This document shows, piece by piece, positions 30,724 through 38,724 of a stretch of 64,000 nt of DNA; positions within the stretch are counted from its first letter, which is position 1; every line of letters begins with the position of its first letter. The DNA is taken from the NCBI RefSeq assembly GCF_030295705.1, contig NZ_AP027274.1, forward strand, positions 1,364,001 through 1,428,000, written 5' to 3'. Under the pieces are notes generated by a model. The model had not been told where the DNA came from, searched no databases, and saw only the letters and a list, made by a program, of their open reading frames with translations. The stretch comes from Polynucleobacter sp. TUM22923 (GTDB lineage Bacteria; Pseudomonadota; Gammaproteobacteria; Burkholderiales; Burkholderiaceae). The position numbers and the translations under genes are program-made.

Positions 30724-31089
30724 CTAATTAAAAATAATCGGTGCAATAAAGGCGAAAAATCCACCAATGAGATAAAGCCCCAAACTAAATAGGTAGATCC
30801 ACTTAGAGCTTGTTCTTGTTGCGCTACAGGCCTCTCGCTGATCAATTGGACAGGCCATGTTTCTTGCTCGATATTGCAATACGCCGCTAATAAATAGCAT
30901 TGCACCAGCAAATCCAAAAATCAGCTCTTTATTCTCACTCACCCAAACGATCTTAGGAAAAATGGTGACCGCAGCAGATAAAGTGGCGCCAGCACCAATA
31001 GATACGAGTAGAGCAGGAAGAGCGCAGCAAATCAGAGTCGAAGAACTCGATAATAAAGTGATCAAATTAGCAAAATATCCCTTGTTCAT
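30724..31089 (-). CDS. MerT-like small metal transport membrane protein
   Basis: This 121-residue protein has three predicted helices and a Cys-Cys pair in helix 1 (LICCALPALLVSIGAG), the metal-accepting pattern of MerT-type proteins. There are two more Cys in the loop (ACPIDQREACS) and a terminal helix. No merR, merA or other mercury gene is present, so mercury as substrate is doubtful. Its start overlaps the end of the MerP-like gene by 4 bp, so the two are probably partners. Confidence 0.68.
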   Translation of the reverse strand: MNKGYFANLITLLSSSSTLICCALPALLVSIGAGATLSAAVTIFPKIVWVSENKELIFGFAGAMLFISGVLQYRARNMACPIDQREACSATRTSSKWIYLFSLGLYLIGGFFAFIAPIIFN

Positions 31090-31394
31090 TTATTGATCTC
31101 TGCAATCGACTTCTGAATCAGGCTAGCACTGACCACCTCAAATCCAGAATCAACGATTTCTTCTTTAATGAGTTTCTCATTTAAGGTTTTACCTTCTTTA
31201 GCCTGCACTAGAACCAATTTCTTTTTCAAATCAACAGTCACAGCGGCAGTTTCGGGCAGTGCCTTCATGCGCTTTTCAATACCTTGAGCACAGAAAGCGC
31301 AGACTAGGCCATTGACAGTCAAACTCATCGTGGTAGTTGCAAACGCTTGAATGGAGATAGCTGAAAGGGCTAGAGCGAATATCATTTTTTTCAT
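31086..31394 (-). CDS. MerP-like periplasmic HMA metal-binding protein
   Basis: This 102-residue exported protein has a signal peptide (ending QAFA) and one heavy-metal-associated domain with the CxxC site in NGLVCAFCAQGIEK. It continues with LPETAAVTVDLKKKLVLVQ, the usual second strand. I chose the ATG at 31394, 9 nt after AGGA; 31400 is equally in frame. It would bind copper, mercury or a similar soft metal in the periplasm and hand it to the MerT-like membrane partner. Confidence 0.82.
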   Translation of the reverse strand: MKKMIFALALSAISIQAFATTTMSLTVNGLVCAFCAQGIEKRMKALPETAAVTVDLKKKLVLVQAKEGKTLNEKLIKEEIVDSGFEVVSASLIQKSIAEINK

Positions 31395-31413
31395 GATCAT
31401 TTTTCCTAAAAAG

Positions 31414-32052
31414 TTAGTAGGTATACATAAAGTTAACACGGGGCTGGCCTTGTAGGTTTGCCCCTAGTTCTAAAAAGTAGCTTTTGTCAATAATGCGTAG
31501 CATGGGGGTGTACTCATATTTTGGCGATACAAAAGACATGCGCCTTGCTTCAATAATGAGCCATGGCTGGGCTTCATCGTAGTTGGTTTCATAAAACGAA
31601 AAGCCCGTTCTAAATGAGGTATTAATGCTACTGGCGTCATTAGCAAATGATGACTTAACCGTTGCAGCACCATAGATTCTGGTGGTCTCATAATCCACCT
31701 GAATGCCAGGAGATACAGTCGGCTTTGTAGTAGGCGATTGATTGGTCTTCATTTCTCCAGCGCCTAAAAATAACCAAACGTTAGCTTGTGCATCAGATAA
31801 GTTCCAGCGATGCGCAAGGCGAGTATAGGCAAGCTCATTGGTAAAAGATGTTCTTGAGCTGTTATCTGTTTGCTGATACACGCTGGTAATACCGATGGCA
31901 TCTTTTGCGGTAACGGAGTAGTTAAACCCTAAATCTGTACTCGTTTTTGAATAATCAGCCATTCCCATCATGCCGTCCTTATAGGCCAATGGTGCCGCCA
32001 TGACATGTAAAGAGCCTAATATCGAAATAGCCAGCAAGGATTGCTTAATCAC
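31414..32052 (-). CDS. Putative outer-membrane protein of the metal operon
   Basis: This 212-residue protein has a signal peptide (MIKQSLLAISILGSLHVMAA) and a body of amphipathic strands ending RVNFMYTY, suggesting an outer-membrane barrel or surface beta-structure. The start is a GTG overlapping the stop of the CusF-like gene (GTGA). No known family is recognised. Its operon position implies a role in metal handling, but nothing in the sequence proves it. Confidence 0.62.
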   Translation of the reverse strand: MIKQSLLAISILGSLHVMAAPLAYKDGMMGMADYSKTSTDLGFNYSVTAKDAIGITSVYQQTDNSSRTSFTNELAYTRLAHRWNLSDAQANVWLFLGAGEMKTNQSPTTKPTVSPGIQVDYETTRIYGAATVKSSFANDASSINTSFRTGFSFYETNYDEAQPWLIIEARRMSFVSPKYEYTPMLRIIDKSYFLELGANLQGQPRVNFMYTY

Positions 32053-32330
32053 TTGACCCTCTCTATCTGACTAATTTCCATATAGCCGTTAACTTGCTTA
32101 AGCTGAAAGCGAATTTGGTCATTGGGTTGGTATTTAGAGAGATCAACGCTTTTACTGATATCAAAAGACATGCTCATCGAAGGCATACCAATCGATTTAA
32201 TTTCATCATGCTTTAAAAATAAACGGCTTTTGCTGGCATCAACCCGAATGACCTGTGCATTAGTCCATTCGCCTGAAGCGTTAACTATAGTAGCGACTGC
32301 AAACAATGCTGCAAATATGATTTTTTTCAT
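32049..32330 (-). CDS. CusF-like periplasmic copper-binding protein
   Basis: This 93-residue exported protein has a small OB-fold with the CusF/CzcE metal site: His in FLKHDE and Met pair in GMPSMSMSFD. The Trp that caps Cu(I) in E. coli CusF is replaced by Met. I chose the ATG at 32330, preceded by AGGAG at 7 nt. CusF carries Cu(I) or Ag(I) to the CusCBA pump; here no CusCBA is nearby, so it may serve the MerP/MerT-like pair. Confidence 0.8.
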   Translation of the reverse strand: MKKIIFAALFAVATIVNASGEWTNAQVIRVDASKSRLFLKHDEIKSIGMPSMSMSFDISKSVDLSKYQPNDQIRFQLKQVNGYMEISQIERVK

Positions 32331-32398
32331 ACAAAACTCCTGATTTTCTGTAAGTAAGTTCAAAGCGCCCAAATTTTGGACGGACTACGAGATTGAAC

Positions 32399-32737
32399 TT
32401 AAGAAATGGGTGGTTTTGCGAGTAACTGGGTTGGCGCGGAATCCTTTAAGAAAGTATTTCCTAGGGGGGCGCCATTTGGAATATCACTAAGGCTATGAGA
32501 AGCGTCTTGATGGGGAATGGCCGCTATACATAAATCACAACCAGGATGATCTTTGTCGGAGTGTTTAGATTGCTCATGCTGGCCAGCATGGTGGGAAGTA
32601 TGTCCGATATCAGAAGCTGAGAGCTCCACCGCCGCCTCTTGAACAACACGGTTACTCAAGCCAGTAATCGGCATGCCAGCCGCATGAATGAGGCTAGAAA
32701 ATAAGCTTAGACAGATAAGTAAACAAATACGACGCAT
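32399..32737 (-). CDS. Histidine-rich exported protein (putative metal binder)
   Basis: This 112-residue protein has a signal peptide (residues 1-19, HAAG) and a mature part with many His (IGHTSHHAGQHEQSKHSDKDH) followed by a CDLC pair. Such composition fits periplasmic metal binding and resembles DUF2946-like proteins. It is the first gene of the five-gene metal run on this strand. The downstream gap to the CusF-like gene is about 70 bp. Confidence 0.68.
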   Translation of the reverse strand: MRRICLLICLSLFSSLIHAAGMPITGLSNRVVQEAAVELSASDIGHTSHHAGQHEQSKHSDKDHPGCDLCIAAIPHQDASHSLSDIPNGAPLGNTFLKDSAPTQLLAKPPIS

Positions 32738-32819
32738 ATTTAGATGGTAAGCCCTTTTGATAGATTGTGCTTAATAAGCGGCATTCTCACAAGCAAACTT
32801 TAAAAGCATGCTTTTTCAA

Positions 32820-32918
32820 TCAGTCTTTGTCCTTAAACTCTCTTACTGTTAGGACAAGGCCAATAACCAATAGCAAAAAGATAAAGACTGCCGGGTAAAG
32901 AAGATCGTTCAATATCAT
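32820..32918 (-). CDS. 32-residue membrane miniprotein
   Basis: A short frame encodes MILNDLLYPAVFIFLLLVIG and a charged end (VREFKDKD), with one strongly predicted helix. Its ATG overlaps the stop of the 60-residue gene upstream (ATGA), a classic coupling arrangement that argues it is real. No family is recognised. It may be a subunit-like partner of the two neighbouring membrane proteins. Confidence 0.6.
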   Translation of the reverse strand: MILNDLLYPAVFIFLLLVIGLVLTVREFKDKD

Positions 32919-33097
32919 GATTTCTTCCTCATCAGTGCGCACAACTTAAAGTAGATTCCAAATGTGAATATTGCTGGAATCCAAATCGCTGTGAAGATTG
33001 CTTGCATCTGGTCTTTCAGCACAAACCACATATAAGCTGAAACAACAAATGAGAGCATTACTGCCAAAATAATAAAAAAGTCTGATGGTTTGAACAT
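32915..33097 (-). CDS. Small two-helix membrane protein
   Basis: This 60-residue protein has two predicted helices (FFIILAVMLSFVVSAYMWFV and IWIPAIFTFGIYFKLCALM) and a basic tail. It lies 9 bp after the 76-residue gene and overlaps the 32-residue one. It is too short for homology by eye, but the pattern of hydrophobic segments and gene overlaps suggests a genuine operon. Confidence 0.65.
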   Translation of the reverse strand: MFKPSDFFIILAVMLSFVVSAYMWFVLKDQMQAIFTAIWIPAIFTFGIYFKLCALMRKKS

Positions 33098-33106
33098 ATT
33101 TTTTCC

Positions 33107-33337
33107 TTAAATCTGTTGTTCTTGTGAGTCAAAAAAGAAATGCGTAGCAGCACTAATTAAGCAACCAGATATAGCAATTGAAGCAACAATCCTTATTCCA
33201 GATGAAATTCCGAATGAGAATATTTCAAAATCATAGGCTCCAATCAAGCCCAACAACAACATCAAACAACCAATCAGCGTTAGTGCATAACCAATCAGAA
33301 TGGCTGCTTTGTAAGGAGTTGTTTTGCTGGTTTGCAT
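33107..33337 (-). CDS. Small membrane protein, first of the miniprotein run
   Basis: This 76-residue protein has two hydrophobic segments (ILIGYALTLIGCLMLLLGLI and IRIVASIAISGCLISAATHF) and a polar C-terminus. An AAGGAG lies upstream of the ATG at 33337. Family unknown. The 222 bp upstream hold an inverted repeat (33428-33497) and no visible gene. Confidence 0.6.
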   Translation of the reverse strand: MQTSKTTPYKAAILIGYALTLIGCLMLLLGLIGAYDFEIFSFGISSGIRIVASIAISGCLISAATHFFFDSQEQQI

Positions 33338-33427
33338 ATAAAAGTTTAAGGTTGGGGGCGATCTGAACTTCGCTAATTTAGTACTTGAATTCGATATTAC
33401 GATAATACTATCTGAAAACCGAGAAAG

Positions 33428-33497
33428 AGGGTGTCAAGCAAATGAACATGGCACAAAAACACCCATATCCGCTATCCGCTTAACGTTATGACACCCT
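33428..33497. repeat. Long-spaced 9-bp inverted repeat in intergenic DNA
   Basis: AGGGTGTCA at 33428-33436 is mirrored perfectly by TGACACCCT at 33489-33497, 52 bp apart. An internal ACACCC could form an alternative short hairpin with the left arm. It lies between the photolyase end (33560) and the start of the small membrane protein gene. Function is unknown. Confidence 0.55.
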
Positions 33498-33559
33498 AGT
33501 AGTACAGTTTAGGGATAACCTGCCGCCTCATACGACCCAGAAAGCAGTTAATGTCGGCG

Positions 33560-35086
33560 TTAAAAATCAAAGCCTAGTTGCTCTTTAGAGTCCGATTTTT
33601 TTAATAAGGGGCTCTTACGTTTAATTGGCTTCTTACGTGAAGCATGCCTTTCAACAACGCCTTGCTTGCCAGCCCTTACTTCTGGCTGTTGACGCCTACT
33701 GTGAAGCCGGTTCTTAGACTCTTTTGTAGCCAAGCTGAGATCCACTATTGGCGCCGCTATCTCAACCCCAACTTGAACGCCAGCATCTGCCTGAAGCTGT
33801 GGCGTCATTAGCCAAGGCTCAAACAACCAGGTATTAGGCACTGTGCGCATATGCGGCAACCACTGCCGCACAAAACGGCCATGAGGGTCGTGATCTTGAG
33901 CTTGTTTAATGGGGTTGTAAACCCGGGCGGTATTAATCCCCGTCGTACCCGACTGCATTTGCAGTTGGCTCCAATGAATACCTGGCTCATAGTCTAGAAA
34001 CTGCGTGGCTAACCACTCCCCTACCGGGCGCCAATGAAGCCATAAAGGATAGGCGGCAACAGAAACCAACATCGCCCGCATCCGAAAATTTAACCACCCC
34101 GTTTCTCGTAACATGACAACGCAGGCATCCACCATCGGCCAACCGGTTCTACCTGCCTTGAGGGCCTCAAAATGCGCTTGATTAAAATCATGCTCACGAA
34201 GCCCATCGTAACCAGAGTGCATGTTTCGCCACTCAATCGCAGGCTCGCTTTCTAGCTTTTGAATAAAGTGACAATGCCAATAAAGACGACTGACAAAAGC
34301 AGATAAGCCTGCTCGATGTCTGCTAGCTTGTGGTGGTAACTGTTCCATATATTCATAGGTTTGCTGCACAACTTCGCGCATGCTGATGCACCCCCAAGCT
34401 AAATATACGGATATGCGCGAACAAGCATTGGGAGCCGACAGCGGCGAAGAGATACCCCCTCGATAACCTAGGCTGCGGGCATTTAAAAAGCTATGTAGCG
34501 TTGCAAGGGCAAGCGCCCTTCCACCTCTTAATCGTTGTGAAGGGTTGTGCTGCAGGTGATTTGGAGCCTGCATCCGCAAAAGATCTAACCCAGGACACTT
34601 CCAAAAAGTGAGGCCCACTGGATGTTGCATAGGAGCTGCCATGTGCTTTTCCCATGCCCCCTGCCATAAATTGCGGTTTTTTAAGCCTCGCACAACGCCA
34701 AACTGTGGATACTCAGCCCAATGTACTTGATGTGCTTGACACCATGCGGCCACTTTTAAATCACGCGAATAAGTAAAGCCGTTCCCAGTTTCTTCGTGTG
34801 AATGCAGGCGGTGAAAAGGAGCCTCTTGCCACAGGCGCTGTAATACCTCGGTTAGCTCACCCTGATGAATCTCTACATAGCCACCTTGAAGGCGAAGGTC
34901 TGCGTCGAGCACCTTCAATGACTCATGTACAAACTCAAAATGTTGCAAAGCCATGTCTGGCTGCAGCCAAAGCTCAGGCTCAACAACATAGATACAACGC
35001 ACAGCACCCAGACGTGCAGCTTGCGCCAGTGCAGCGTGATCCTGACAGCGCAAGTCCCTCTTAAACCAAACCAGCTCGTAACTCAT
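33560..35086 (-). CDS. Cryptochrome/DNA photolyase family protein
   Basis: This 508-residue flavoprotein has the N-terminal Rossmann antenna domain (YELVWFKRDLRCQDHAAL) and the C-terminal FAD domain (TGWPMVDACVVMLRETGWLNFRMR, then FLDYEPGIHWSQLQMQSG and VYNPIKQAQDHDPHG). It probably repairs UV-induced pyrimidine dimers with light, though cryptochrome signalling cannot be excluded. The tail is extended by about 60 residues rich in Lys and Arg. I chose the ATG at 35086 over a TTG at 35089. Confidence 0.88.
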   Translation of the reverse strand: MSYELVWFKRDLRCQDHAALAQAARLGAVRCIYVVEPELWLQPDMALQHFEFVHESLKVLDADLRLQGGYVEIHQGELTEVLQRLWQEAPFHRLHSHEETGNGFTYSRDLKVAAWCQAHQVHWAEYPQFGVVRGLKNRNLWQGAWEKHMAAPMQHPVGLTFWKCPGLDLLRMQAPNHLQHNPSQRLRGGRALALATLHSFLNARSLGYRGGISSPLSAPNACSRISVYLAWGCISMREVVQQTYEYMEQLPPQASRHRAGLSAFVSRLYWHCHFIQKLESEPAIEWRNMHSGYDGLREHDFNQAHFEALKAGRTGWPMVDACVVMLRETGWLNFRMRAMLVSVAAYPLWLHWRPVGEWLATQFLDYEPGIHWSQLQMQSGTTGINTARVYNPIKQAQDHDPHGRFVRQWLPHMRTVPNTWLFEPWLMTPQLQADAGVQVGVEIAAPIVDLSLATKESKNRLHSRRQQPEVRAGKQGVVERHASRKKPIKRKSPLLKKSDSKEQLGFDF

Positions 35087-35112
35087 CAAAGGTGCGCAGT
35101 AACGATGATCAC

Positions 35113-35715
35113 TTATGCCAGGGCATCAAACTCATCAGCATACGCATGATTTACTTCGCTATGCCCCTGCTCATCAGCCCGTACTGCAATAATCACATCA
35201 CGCAGTCTAGCGTCTGCTGGTAAATTCCAATAATCAATCGCAATTTTGGGTGCGGCAATATTTAACTGAGGATTTGCATCAACCTGCTCTAAATATTGCG
35301 TGTAGCTAATAATCGCCTCCTCCTCAAAATAACCAATCATTCTGTGGGCCGTTCTTGGTGCGAAGACAAAAAGCACGAAGTAAAAATGCCAAAAAAGAAA
35401 CTGTGCAAATAAAATTAGATTTCTCTCTAATTTAGTAGGTTGTGCAATTTCTATAAACGTCATCAGGTGCATGCGCTCATTTTCAGCCTCACCTAATAAA
35501 GTTCGAATCTTTGGCCCATAACCTGTTTTCGCTTGTCGCAAGCTTTTAAGATGTATCCACATACCAGAAACCATTCCCGGTACCGCTGCTACTGTCTCAA
35601 GCACAACTGCGCGATGCCCGTAACGCTTAGAAAAGAAAGTGTCCGCCAAAAAACGTAATGATCGCGTAATGCCATAGGCAATACGATCGCTAACAGTATC
35701 TAGTTGTTTTTTCAT
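35113..35715 (-). CDS. Alternative oxidase (AOX)
   Basis: This 200-residue protein is a bacterial di-iron ubiquinol oxidase. All six metal ligands can be read: Glu40 (VVLETVA), Glu80 and His83 (NERMHL), Glu132 (GYFEEEA), Glu182 and His185 (RADEQGH). Two membrane-associated hydrophobic helices lie between. AOX takes electrons from quinol to oxygen without pumping protons and resists cyanide and nitric oxide. It lacks the long N-terminus of plant and fungal forms. It lies 24 bp downstream of nothing but upstream of the photolyase, on the same strand. Confidence 0.93.
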   Translation of the reverse strand: MKKQLDTVSDRIAYGITRSLRFLADTFFSKRYGHRAVVLETVAAVPGMVSGMWIHLKSLRQAKTGYGPKIRTLLGEAENERMHLMTFIEIAQPTKLERNLILFAQFLFWHFYFVLFVFAPRTAHRMIGYFEEEAIISYTQYLEQVDANPQLNIAAPKIAIDYWNLPADARLRDVIIAVRADEQGHSEVNHAYADEFDALA

Positions 35716-35967
35716 TATTTTTCCCCAATGAGCATTACACTTAAATTATCTTCTTAATCGCTGGACTTTGCAGGGCTAGGCGGGTATGCGGGTAAATTAG
35801 TCCTGTAGAGCGATTAGATGAGTCAATTGCGAATTCAGGCTTCCACATTTAGAATCTAGTTTTAATAGTTTTAGTAGCATTATTGCTATTAATGACTTCT
35901 GACCCCACAGGTAAGACTGGAAAACATTCTTTATCTTGTTAGGCCTAATTTCAAAGCGAGGATTCTT

Positions 35968-36738
35968 TTGATTGAGCTGGACCATATTAGTAAGCGGTAT
36001 CCAAACTCAATCGATCCCGTTATTAATGACGTTTCACTCAGCATTGCCACTGGATCATTTGTAGCTTTATTGGGGGCTTCCGGTTCGGGCAAAACGACGA
36101 TACTGAAAACGATTAATCAGCTCATTCAGCCTAGTAGCGGAGAAATCAGAATTAATGGAGTACCCACAAGCTCGCTGAGCCCGCCTATTTTACGCAGGGG
36201 AATTGGTTACGTATTTCAGGGTTCAGGTTTATTTCCGCATTTAAGTATTTCTGAAAATATTGGCATCACGCCAACCCTCTTAGGTTGGTCACAACACAAA
36301 ATTAAGCAGCAAATAGAGGGGCTACTTAAAATGGTGGAACTACCGCAGCATTTTGAAAGCAGGCTACCGCACCAATTGTCTGGTGGTCAGCAGCAAAGAG
36401 TTGCCATTGCCCGTGCTTTAGCTGCCTCCCCTCCTATTCTATTAATGGATGAGCCTTTTGGCGCACTAGACCCCATCACACGCGATTCTTTAGGAAGAGA
36501 GTGCCGCGCACTCCACGAGAGACTTAAGCTGACAACAGTAATGGTGACGCATGATATCCAAGAGGCACTGCTACTGGCCGACAGAATCGTCATCATTAAA
36601 GCAGGTCAAATCATGGCGGACTTTCCATCTCATTTAGCGCTAGAGCAAACAAATGCTGATGTCCAAGCAATGATGGATGTTCCCCTACGCCAAGCAAAGC
36701 AATTACAAGAAATGCTCAAGGCTAAAACCCATGAATGA
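35968..36738 (+). CDS. OpuC/ProV-like ABC ATPase for compatible solutes
   Basis: This 256-residue ATPase has Walker [10 protein letters not shown], signature LSGGQQQRVAIARAL, Walker B LLMDEPFGALDP and the H-loop in VMVTHDIQEA. It starts at a TTG (35968) with a GAGG upstream. The CBS domains of larger OpuA-type ATPases are missing, as in many OpuC-like systems. The stop overlaps the start of the permease-binding protein gene. Substrates of this class are glycine betaine, choline or related quaternary amines. Confidence 0.87.
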   Translation: MIELDHISKRYPNSIDPVINDVSLSIATGSFVALLGASGSGKTTILKTINQLIQPSSGEIRINGVPTSSLSPPILRRGIGYVFQGSGLFPHLSISENIGITPTLLGWSQHKIKQQIEGLLKMVELPQHFESRLPHQLSGGQQQRVAIARALAASPPILLMDEPFGALDPITRDSLGRECRALHERLKLTTVMVTHDIQEALLLADRIVIIKAGQIMADFPSHLALEQTNADVQAMMDVPLRQAKQLQEMLKAKTHE

Positions 36739-38287
36739 GCAAATCCTATTAGCCTGGACTCAACTACCGCTTTACTTGACGCAGCATATTTTGCTATCAG
36801 CATCAGCAATCCTGCTTGCACTAGCAATCGGTTTTCCGTTAATGATTATTTGCGCTAAAAGTACCTATTGGCGAAATCTATTACTCAGTAGCGCTGGTGT
36901 AATTCAAACAATTCCGGGCTTAGCCTTACTGGCACTGTTTTACCCACTATTGCTTGGCTTATCCAAAATAACGGATGCGTTGTTTAACCTTACATTGCCA
37001 GCATTTGGTTTTTTACCGTCGCTATTGGCGCTTGCCTTATATGCCCTACTACCAATATTGCGTAATGGAGTCGCCGCCCTATCTGGGATAGATCCTTTAG
37101 TCATTGAAGCCGCGGATGGCGTTGGTATGACTACCCAGCAAAAATTATGGCAGGTTGAATTACCACTAGGTGCACCAGTGCTCATGTCTGGTATTCGCAT
37201 AGCAACGGTGTGGACTATAGGAGCAGCTACTCTGGCAACTTCAGTAGGGCAAGTTAGTCTGGGCAACTACATCTTCTCTGGCCTGCAAACTGAAAATTGG
37301 GTTTCAGTGTTGTTTGGCTGTCTTGCTGCCTCAATACTGGCTCTACTGGCTGATTTTGCACTGAGCTTAGTCGAAACTGGTCTAGCACTTCGACAACGAA
37401 AAAAACTCTCTTTAGGAGTATTGATATTAGTAGTTGGCGTCTTGTCAGCAATAGTTCCAGCCCTTAGTAGGCCAAAACATGACTATGTTGTAGGAGCTAA
37501 AAATTTCAGTGAACAATTTATTCTTGCTCAACTCATTGATGATCGCCTGCAATCTATGGGGGCTAGTGTTCAACAGAGTACAAGTCTTGGATCAGCGGTA
37601 GCATTTAAAGCACTTGCCAATAATGAAATTGATGTTTACGTGGATTACTCTGGAACACTCTGGAGTAATGTATTGGGTCACACCACAAGGCCACCCCGTG
37701 CAGAGCTTATGGCGAAACTCCGTCAAGAGCTAGATACTCAATACGGCGTCACTTTGCTGGGCAGTCTCGGGTTTGAGAATGCCTATGTATTGGCCATGAA
37801 AGAGCAGCAAGCACAAATTAGCAACATCACCACCATCAACAACCTCTCTGAAAAAGCATCTAATCTCAGACTGGGCTCAGATCTTGAATTCTTAAGCAGG
37901 CCCGACTGGACACTATTAAAGTCAGCATACAAGTTGTCATTTAAAAGTGAAAAGTCTTTCACTCCGACCCTAATGTACCGTGCCTTAGAAAGTGATGGGG
38001 TAGATGTCATCTCTGCATTTTCAAGTGACGGTCGCATAAAAGCGCAACAGTTACGCATTCTAACTGACTCATTAAATGCAGCTCCCTCATATGACGCAGT
38101 CGTTCTGATAGCGCCAAAGCGCGCTAATGATGGCTTCTTACGTAAAGCCATCAGCCCACTGCTCTCTGCTATTGATGTGACACTGATGCAAGAAGCGAAC
38201 TATATGGTCGATCGGGAGAAAAATAAGGCTACGATTAGTCAAGCAGCCGAGTTCTTACAAAAGCAACTAGCCATACCTGAAAAATAG
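36731..38287 (+). CDS. OpuC-like permease fused to its substrate-binding domain
   Basis: This 518-residue fusion has an N-terminal permease of about six helices (residues 1-210, with the EAADGVGMTTQQKLWQVELP cytoplasmic motif) and a C-terminal OpuAC-type binding domain (VGAKNFSEQFILAQLIDD, then ALANNEIDVYVDYSGTLW). I chose the ATG at 36731, overlapping the ATPase stop by 8 nt. Such fusions are typical of quaternary amine importers. Ligand specificity cannot be told from sequence by eye. Confidence 0.87.
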   Translation: MNEQILLAWTQLPLYLTQHILLSASAILLALAIGFPLMIICAKSTYWRNLLLSSAGVIQTIPGLALLALFYPLLLGLSKITDALFNLTLPAFGFLPSLLALALYALLPILRNGVAALSGIDPLVIEAADGVGMTTQQKLWQVELPLGAPVLMSGIRIATVWTIGAATLATSVGQVSLGNYIFSGLQTENWVSVLFGCLAASILALLADFALSLVETGLALRQRKKLSLGVLILVVGVLSAIVPALSRPKHDYVVGAKNFSEQFILAQLIDDRLQSMGASVQQSTSLGSAVAFKALANNEIDVYVDYSGTLWSNVLGHTTRPPRAELMAKLRQELDTQYGVTLLGSLGFENAYVLAMKEQQAQISNITTINNLSEKASNLRLGSDLEFLSRPDWTLLKSAYKLSFKSEKSFTPTLMYRALESDGVDVISAFSSDGRIKAQQLRILTDSLNAAPSYDAVVLIAPKRANDGFLRKAISPLLSAIDVTLMQEANYMVDREKNKATISQAAEFLQKQLAIPEK

Positions 38288-38298
38288 AGAAAAATCCA

Positions 38299-38715
38299 AT
38301 GAATCTATTACGTTATTTAAAGAGAGCAACAATTAAAACAGGCGCTGTCATTTTTTTGCTGGCTTACTTCAATACTGGAAATACTATGGAAACTAGCAAT
38401 TCTTCAACTCCTGTTACAAAATCATCAATGTCAACGATGACGACAATGCCCAGAATGATTCAAGCTTGCCAATTATTTCTTAAAGATGAGAACACAAAAG
38501 ATTTTGATACGGGACTTTGCCTAGGCATCATTATTGGCGTTGAAGATAATGCAAGCTACGACAAGAAAATCTGCATTCCAACAGAAACTGTTATGCGTCA
38601 AAAAGTAGAGACAGTTTTGACATTCATCCAAAATAACCCATCGCTTATGAATGCAAGCTTTGCATCCAATGTCTACGATGCTCTCAGCCCCCAATGGCCA
38701 TGCGCTACAAAGTAA
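38299..38715 (+). CDS. Rap1a/Tai-like exported protein
   Basis: This 138-residue protein has a hydrophobic N-terminus (likely signal, residues 12-28) and a core with ACQLFLKDE, GLCLGIIIGVED and ICIPTETVMRQKVETVL, ending PQWPCATK. The spacing of four Cys resembles the Rap1a/Tai family of small immunity-like proteins. It follows the importer by 11 bp, but a shared role is not evident. Confidence 0.62.
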   Translation: MNLLRYLKRATIKTGAVIFLLAYFNTGNTMETSNSSTPVTKSSMSTMTTMPRMIQACQLFLKDENTKDFDTGLCLGIIIGVEDNASYDKKICIPTETVMRQKVETVLTFIQNNPSLMNASFASNVYDALSPQWPCATK

Positions 38716-38724
38716 TTTGGTGTC

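Noticed and set aside
30724..31394. True mercury-resistance operon
   Set aside because: Only MerT- and MerP-like proteins are present; no merR or merA is nearby and the neighbours are copper-type proteins.
33428..33497. Integron attC-like site
   Set aside because: The arms and an AACGTTA nearby hint at attC, but the consensus R and L boxes are not in the right order and no integron genes are present.
35797..35985. 62-codon minus-strand frame upstream of the OpuC-like ATPase gene
   Set aside because: Its composition is unremarkable, no homology is seen, and it overlaps the ATPase start region. The 252-bp gap here shows no other clear feature.
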